From Desulfuromonadaceae bacterium (lineage in GTDB: Bacteria; Desulfobacterota; Desulfuromonadia; Desulfuromonadales; Geopsychrobacteraceae): 9,154 nucleotides of DNA. Under the pieces are notes generated by a model, which had not been told where the DNA came from, did not search any database, and was given only the letters and a program-made list of their open reading frames with translations. The stretch lies in assembly GCA_016744555.1 (NCBI GenBank), contig JADGED010000092.1, positions 1-9,154 of the forward strand, given 5' to 3'. Position numbers and translations under genes: made by a program. Position 1 is the stretch's first letter. Each line of letters begins with the position of its first letter. Of this stretch, positions 5,730 through 9,154 are shown one piece after another.

Positions 5730-7175
5730 ATCGATAATAAATGTTGCTCCACCCCCTGGAGTATTTTCTACCCAAGCACTGCCACCAGCGACCCGAGCAA
5801 TTTTTGCCACTGTCGCTAAGCCTATTCCCGTACCCGCCTGTCCAGCGATATTGCTGCCGCGATTGAATGGTTCAAAGATAGATTCGTGCTCACTGTCATC
5901 GATCCCCAGCCCGTGATCTATAACCTTGTAGCGTACTCTGGTTGCAAATTTTTGCCCAATAATTTCAATGTGTGGGTCGTGACTGCCAGCGTACTTTAGT
6001 GCATTCGCTAAAAGGTTGCGAAATAGATCGGTTAGTAGAGGCTCTGGGATTAATGCTTTGGGTAGTTTCTCAATGGTTATTTTGGCCCTAAGCTCTAAAA
6101 TTTTATCAGCTAATTCCAACATTGCATCTTCTGCCATGGAGGTAGCGTTAATTGGTTGGTCGGGGAATTTTAACTGTCCAACTCGGGATAATGATAACAG
6201 CCCTTCTAGTAGGTCCTTCATCTTTTCAGCGGTTTTTTTAATTTCGGCGATAGATTCCCGACCAATGTCATCTAGTTGGTCGCTATAACGCTCATCAAGG
6301 AGATCGGCGAAACCAATTAACGGGGTAAGGGGGGAACGTAAATCGTGTGAGACGGTGGAAACAAAAGCGTCTAATTCACGGTTAGTCTGCTGAAGTTGTC
6401 GCCGGTTTTCAATCCGCTCGGTAACGTCGCGACTAACTCCCAGTTTATTGGTTGGGTTTTTGGCTAGCGGGTAAGGAGAATGGACAATGTCATATGTCCG
6501 TCCTGTTTCTGATAAGGTTTTTTCTTGTCGTACTATTTGCCCACTTAGGACCTCATGCATTGGGCAATCGTGACAGATTGTTGACTGGTTATATATAGCT
6601 TGATAGCAGAGTTTATTTTTGACATCGCCAACTAAATCTTCCATCGCACGGTTTATAAAGGTGATTTGGTAATCGCTGTTGCATATATATGCTGGGTCAA
6701 CCATCCCATCTAGAACAGATCGTAGCCCAGCTTTTTCTAATTCTAGCTCATAGGTTCGCTCTTCAACGGCAGCTCGTAAACTAGTCTCAAGCTTTTTAAG
6801 TCGGGAAATATCGACAAAAGCTTCAATGCCACCGATTACCTTGCCGTTTGCATCACGGAGGAGATCTACATTTTTGGTTAACGTAATGGTTTTGCCGTTT
6901 TTATGTCGAAAGGAGCAAGGGCCAGAGCTTATTGGTTTGGCAGTAGGGCTAAGGTCGCTAAACAAGATGCACTCATACTGACATGGGATGCCATGAAGAA
7001 AAGAGCAATGTTGACCAACAGCTTCGGCGGCACTATAGCCTGTGATACGGCTTGCTTCGGTGTTCCAATAGACTATTATTTTATCGATATCAACCAGAAA
7101 CAGACCGGTTGGAATAGTCTGAAGTAATGTTTCTAGGGGGTATTCTGCTAATAGATCGTGAAATTTTGAGTCCAT
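5715..7175 (-). CDS. PAS-PAS sensor histidine kinase, soluble
   Basis: A 486-residue kinase that should autophosphorylate on His and pass the phosphate to a response regulator. I chose the ATG at 7175 because GGTGG lies five bases upstream; the reading frame can extend to a TTG at 7229, adding 18 residues. Numbered from 7175: PAS about 10-125, a short helical linker (LKKLETSLRAAVEERTYEL), PAS about 153-255, then HisKA with STVSHDLRSPL and phospho-acceptor His277. The ATPase domain has an N box (FRNLLANALKYA), a G1 box (DHGLGID), an F box (FEPF) and a G2 box (GTGIGLA), so all catalytic motifs are present. There are no membrane segments, so it is cytoplasmic. Both PAS domains are rich in cysteine (CQYEC, GPCS; CHDCP), which suggests redox or metal sensing but does not prove it. 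No response regulator gene is visible. It is convergent with the GGDEF/EAL gene and downstream of comF. Confidence 0.92.
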   Translation of the reverse strand: MDSKFHDLLAEYPLETLLQTIPTGLFLVDIDKIIVYWNTEASRITGYSAAEAVGQHCSFLHGIPCQYECILFSDLSPTAKPISSGPCSFRHKNGKTITLTKNVDLLRDANGKVIGGIEAFVDISRLKKLETSLRAAVEERTYELELEKAGLRSVLDGMVDPAYICNSDYQITFINRAMEDLVGDVKNKLCYQAIYNQSTICHDCPMHEVLSGQIVRQEKTLSETGRTYDIVHSPYPLAKNPTNKLGVSRDVTERIENRRQLQQTNRELDAFVSTVSHDLRSPLTPLIGFADLLDERYSDQLDDIGRESIAEIKKTAEKMKDLLEGLLSLSRVGQLKFPDQPINATSMAEDAMLELADKILELRAKITIEKLPKALIPEPLLTDLFRNLLANALKYAGSHDPHIEIIGQKFATRVRYKVIDHGLGIDDSEHESIFEPFNRGSNIAGQAGTGIGLATVAKIARVAGGSAWVENTPGGGATFIIDLPAP

Positions 7176-7180
7176 AATAT

Positions 7181-7185
7181 CCACC
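7181..7185 (-). promoter_or_regulatory. Ribosome binding site deciding the kinase start
   Basis: GGTGG on the minus strand, five bases before the ATG at 7175. The upstream TTG at 7229 lacks a comparable site, so translation more likely begins at 7175. Confidence 0.65.
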
Positions 7186-7252
7186 ACTTTACATTTAATA
7201 AGGTTAGGCTGGGCAACTATTCCCATCAACCAAATTTTAATTTATACAAATC

Positions 7253-7282
7253 ATTGTAACACTTCATTGTTGTCTATGGAAA
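7253..7282 (-). promoter_or_regulatory. Weak candidate promoter for the histidine kinase gene
   Basis: On the minus strand TTTCCA (7282-7277) and TACAAT (7258-7253) are 18 bp apart. The -10 matches five of six bases, the -35 only four. It lies in the 124-bp gap between comF and the kinase, where I see no convincing comF terminator. Read-through from the gpmI-comF unit is therefore an equally good explanation of kinase expression. Confidence 0.3.
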
Positions 7283-7299
7283 AACATTTAAAATGCTGG

Positions 7300-8046
7300 T
7301 TAGATGGCGGCCCTGCAAGCCACGGCGACATAAACTAGTTTAGCCCCACTTTTTTTTAATACTTTACTGCAAGCTTCTACGGTAGCTCCAGTTGTCATTA
7401 CATCATCCACCAAGAGGATTGTCTTTGCCCCCATGTGTTTTTTTGTAGTGAATGCTTTTTGCATGTTTTTACCCCTCTCAACTGCTGACAAGAAGTGTTG
7501 CGGAAGTGTATCTTGCTGTTTTAATAAAAGGTTTTCGGCTACGGGCAATTTTTTAGTCCTGCCAATTTCACGTGCTAGTAAAGCTGCTTGGTTGTAACTA
7601 CGTTGCTGTAAGCTTTTTTGGTGTAGTGGAACCGGTACAATTAGGTCAATATTTACATCGGTAGGAATTGTTTGTGCCATTAATCGTCCCAGTGGTCTGT
7701 CTAGCCCAACCTTTTGCTTAAACTTGAACTGTTGGATAGCTAACCGTAGAGTTTGTTCATATAGGCCAACGGCAAAAACGGTATCGAATGTTGGGGGCTG
7801 TTTTATGCAGCGCCCGCAAAGATGTGAACTATTGGTCGTTCCAGTAAAAGGGAGTGAGCATTGGTGACAATGAGCCTGAGGAATAGTTGCTATGTCAGCT
7901 GAACATATAGGGCAAAAGGTATGCTGGTAGTTGGCCGGGAACGTAACTCCACAAAGGGGGCACGCAGGTGGAAATAGAGTTTTGAATAATGAGATGACAG
8001 TTGACTTGATGATAAGAACTTCCCCCCAAAGCCCTGTTTTCCGCAC
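7300..8046 (-). CDS. comF: ComF family phosphoribosyltransferase-like protein
   Basis: A 248-residue cytoplasmic protein of the ComF/GntX family, linked in some bacteria to DNA uptake or use of external DNA; its biochemical reaction is not settled. The N-terminal zinc-ribbon part has CPLCG (Cys29, Cys32) and CPIC (Cys45, Cys48), followed by HCHQC (Cys60, Cys63) and CGRC (Cys77, Cys80). The C-terminal phosphoribosyltransferase part has RSYNQAALLA (149-158), a family signature, and the PRPP-binding loop ILLVDDVMTTGAT (210-222). The length is typical. The start is GTG at 8046, with AAGG eight bases upstream; no other in-frame start precedes the first cysteine pair. It begins 19 bases after the gpmI stop, so the two are probably one operon. 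Family membership is secure; a role in competence is not shown by anything here. Confidence 0.9.
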   Translation of the reverse strand: MRKTGLWGEVLIIKSTVISLFKTLFPPACPLCGVTFPANYQHTFCPICSADIATIPQAHCHQCSLPFTGTTNSSHLCGRCIKQPPTFDTVFAVGLYEQTLRLAIQQFKFKQKVGLDRPLGRLMAQTIPTDVNIDLIVPVPLHQKSLQQRSYNQAALLAREIGRTKKLPVAENLLLKQQDTLPQHFLSAVERGKNMQKAFTTKKHMGAKTILLVDDVMTTGATVEACSKVLKKSGAKLVYVAVACRAAI

Positions 8047-8065
8047 GTGCTTAGCCTTATAATTC

Positions 8066-9154
8066 TTAGTCGAGTAAACTTTTACCTGTCATTGCTGCAG
8101 GGATCTTTAGCTGCAATAGATCAATGATTGTCGGTGCAAGATCGGCAAGGATACCATTGTGTACGGTTTGGTTTGGATTGGTTGAATCGACGTAAATAAA
8201 GGGCACTGGGTTCGTTGTGTGTGCTGTATGTGGTTCTCCATTGCCGTCTACCATCTGTTCGCAGTTTCCATGGTCAGCAGTAACTAGCAGTTTCCCCCCA
8301 CTATTAGTTACTGCTGCGACTAATCTCCCCATACACGTGTCTACTGCTTCAACCGCTGTAATCGCAGCATTAAGTTTGCCCGTGTGACCTACCATATCGC
8401 AATTTGCGTAATTAACAATAATGAGTTGATATTCGCCGGATTCGATCTGTTTTATTAGCTCGTCGGTAACCGCAACAGCGCTCATAGCAGGATCTTGATC
8501 GTAGGTCGAAATGTGTTGTGGTGAAGGGATTAATATCCGTTCTTCGCCTGGCCAAGCTTTTTCTACACTACCATTAAAAAAGAAAGTTACATGAGCATAC
8601 TTTTCGGTTTCAGCAATACGCAACTGTTTTAATCCAGCCCCAGCAATTACGTCGGCGAGGATGTTTGGGTATGCTTCTGATGGGTATGCGATTGGTAAGC
8701 CAAAGGTTTCATCATATTCGGTGAGACAAACATAATTTGCCAGCTTGATTTTGTGATTACGCTCAAAGCCAGAGAAATCATCAAGAGCAAGAGCTCTGGT
8801 AATTTCACGAGCACGATCGGCGCGAAAATTAAAAAAGATAACGGCATCGTTGTCGACAATTGTCCCAGTATTGCCAATGACTTGTGGCTCTATAAATTCG
8901 TCAGTTTGGCCAACTGTGTATGCAGCAGAAATTGCGGCTGCCGAAGTTTCGTGGCAGCTGCCAATTCCTTCGGTTAATGCAAGATACGCTTTTTCTACCC
9001 GTTCCCAACGGTTGTCACGATCCATACCAAAGTAACGACCAATCATTGATACTAAACGACCTGTACCTAGCTCATCAAAAACGGCCTGTAGTTTTTCTAA
9101 TGAGGCATCAGCAGATTTAGGCGGCATATCTCGGCCATCAAGATAGGCATGAAC
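8066..9154 (-). CDS. gpmI: 2,3-bisphosphoglycerate-independent phosphoglycerate mutase (5' part missing)
   Basis: A cytoplasmic glycolytic and gluconeogenic enzyme that interconverts 3- and 2-phosphoglycerate using two metal ions (usually manganese) and a serine phospho-intermediate. The frame is open to the window edge: the nine codons before the internal ATG at 9127 read VHAYLDGRD, the conserved segment in this family, so that ATG is not the start. The 362 residues present compare with about 510 for the whole enzyme, so roughly 150 are missing, including the catalytic serine. Visible active-site motifs are LDGRD, GRYFGMDRDNRW, FFNFRADRARE, the Lys of EKYAHVTFFFNG, NYANCDMVGHTG, TADHGNCEQM and HTAHTTNPVPF, which carry the substrate arginines and metal Asp and His residues. 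Nothing suggests loss of function. comF follows after 19 bp. Confidence 0.96.
   Translation of the reverse strand, partial: VHAYLDGRDMPPKSADASLEKLQAVFDELGTGRLVSMIGRYFGMDRDNRWERVEKAYLALTEGIGSCHETSAAAISAAYTVGQTDEFIEPQVIGNTGTIVDNDAVIFFNFRADRAREITRALALDDFSGFERNHKIKLANYVCLTEYDETFGLPIAYPSEAYPNILADVIAGAGLKQLRIAETEKYAHVTFFFNGSVEKAWPGEERILIPSPQHISTYDQDPAMSAVAVTDELIKQIESGEYQLIIVNYANCDMVGHTGKLNAAITAVEAVDTCMGRLVAAVTNSGGKLLVTADHGNCEQMVDGNGEPHTAHTTNPVPFIYVDSTNPNQTVHNGILADLAPTIIDLLQLKIPAAMTGKSLLD

Noticed and set aside
7176..7229. Extension of the histidine kinase to the TTG at 7229
   Set aside because: The added 18 residues match no domain, the TTG lacks a ribosome site, and the ATG at 7175 has GGTGG at five bases. 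The shorter form is preferred.
7276..7299. CATTTTAAATG followed by T-rich DNA after the comF stop as an intrinsic terminator
   Set aside because: The palindrome has no room for a loop, contains almost no GC pairs and would not form a stable hairpin. It is not a credible terminator.
9125..9127. ATG at 9127 as the start of gpmI
   Set aside because: The frame continues upstream to the window edge and encodes VHAYLDGRD, a conserved part of the enzyme, so the gene is partial rather than short.

Overview
The window is an ordinary-looking chromosomal segment from a Gram-negative bacterium of moderate to low GC (low to mid 40s percent, by eye). The gene set fits a broad proteobacterium, perhaps of the Desulfuromonas/Geobacter type: a branched-chain-amino-acid-type periplasmic binding protein, a histidine kinase with cysteine-rich PAS domains, a GAF/PAS/GGDEF/EAL protein and a gpmI-comF pair. 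That assignment is family-level inference and is not secure. I see no RNA genes, CRISPR, insertion sequences, phage genes or attachment sites.

Left part (1-2990): two minus-strand genes. The leftmost is a complete NorM-like MATE efflux transporter ending in a lysine tail encoded by a 17-A tract. Upstream lies a periplasmic substrate-binding protein that appears to be a complete single-gene transcription unit. It has a good sigma70-type promoter, a perfect 15-bp inverted repeat over the expected transcription start, a clear ribosome binding site, a signal peptide and a strong intrinsic terminator. No permease or ATPase genes lie beside it. A second good promoter faces the other way and should drive the next gene.

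Middle part (2991-7229): a 912-residue soluble protein with the order GAF-PAS-GAF-GGDEF-EAL, predicted to make, break or sense cyclic di-GMP. It meets, tail to tail with a 15-bp overlap, a soluble PAS-PAS histidine kinase on the minus strand. No response regulator gene is visible. The GGDEF domain keeps its signature and its RxxD inhibitory site but has Gly in place of the usual metal-binding Asp, whereas the EAL domain looks intact. The protein may therefore act mainly as a phosphodiesterase.

Right part (7300-9154): minus-strand gpmI (cut by the window edge) followed after 19 bp by a comF-family phosphoribosyltransferase gene, probably one operon. The histidine kinase lies 124 bp further downstream on the same strand and may be co-transcribed or have its own weak promoter.

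I found no clear new multi-gene system. The points most worth a second look are the inverted repeat at the binding-protein promoter, the altered GGDEF active site, the slippery A tract in the MATE gene, and the overlapping signalling gene pair.
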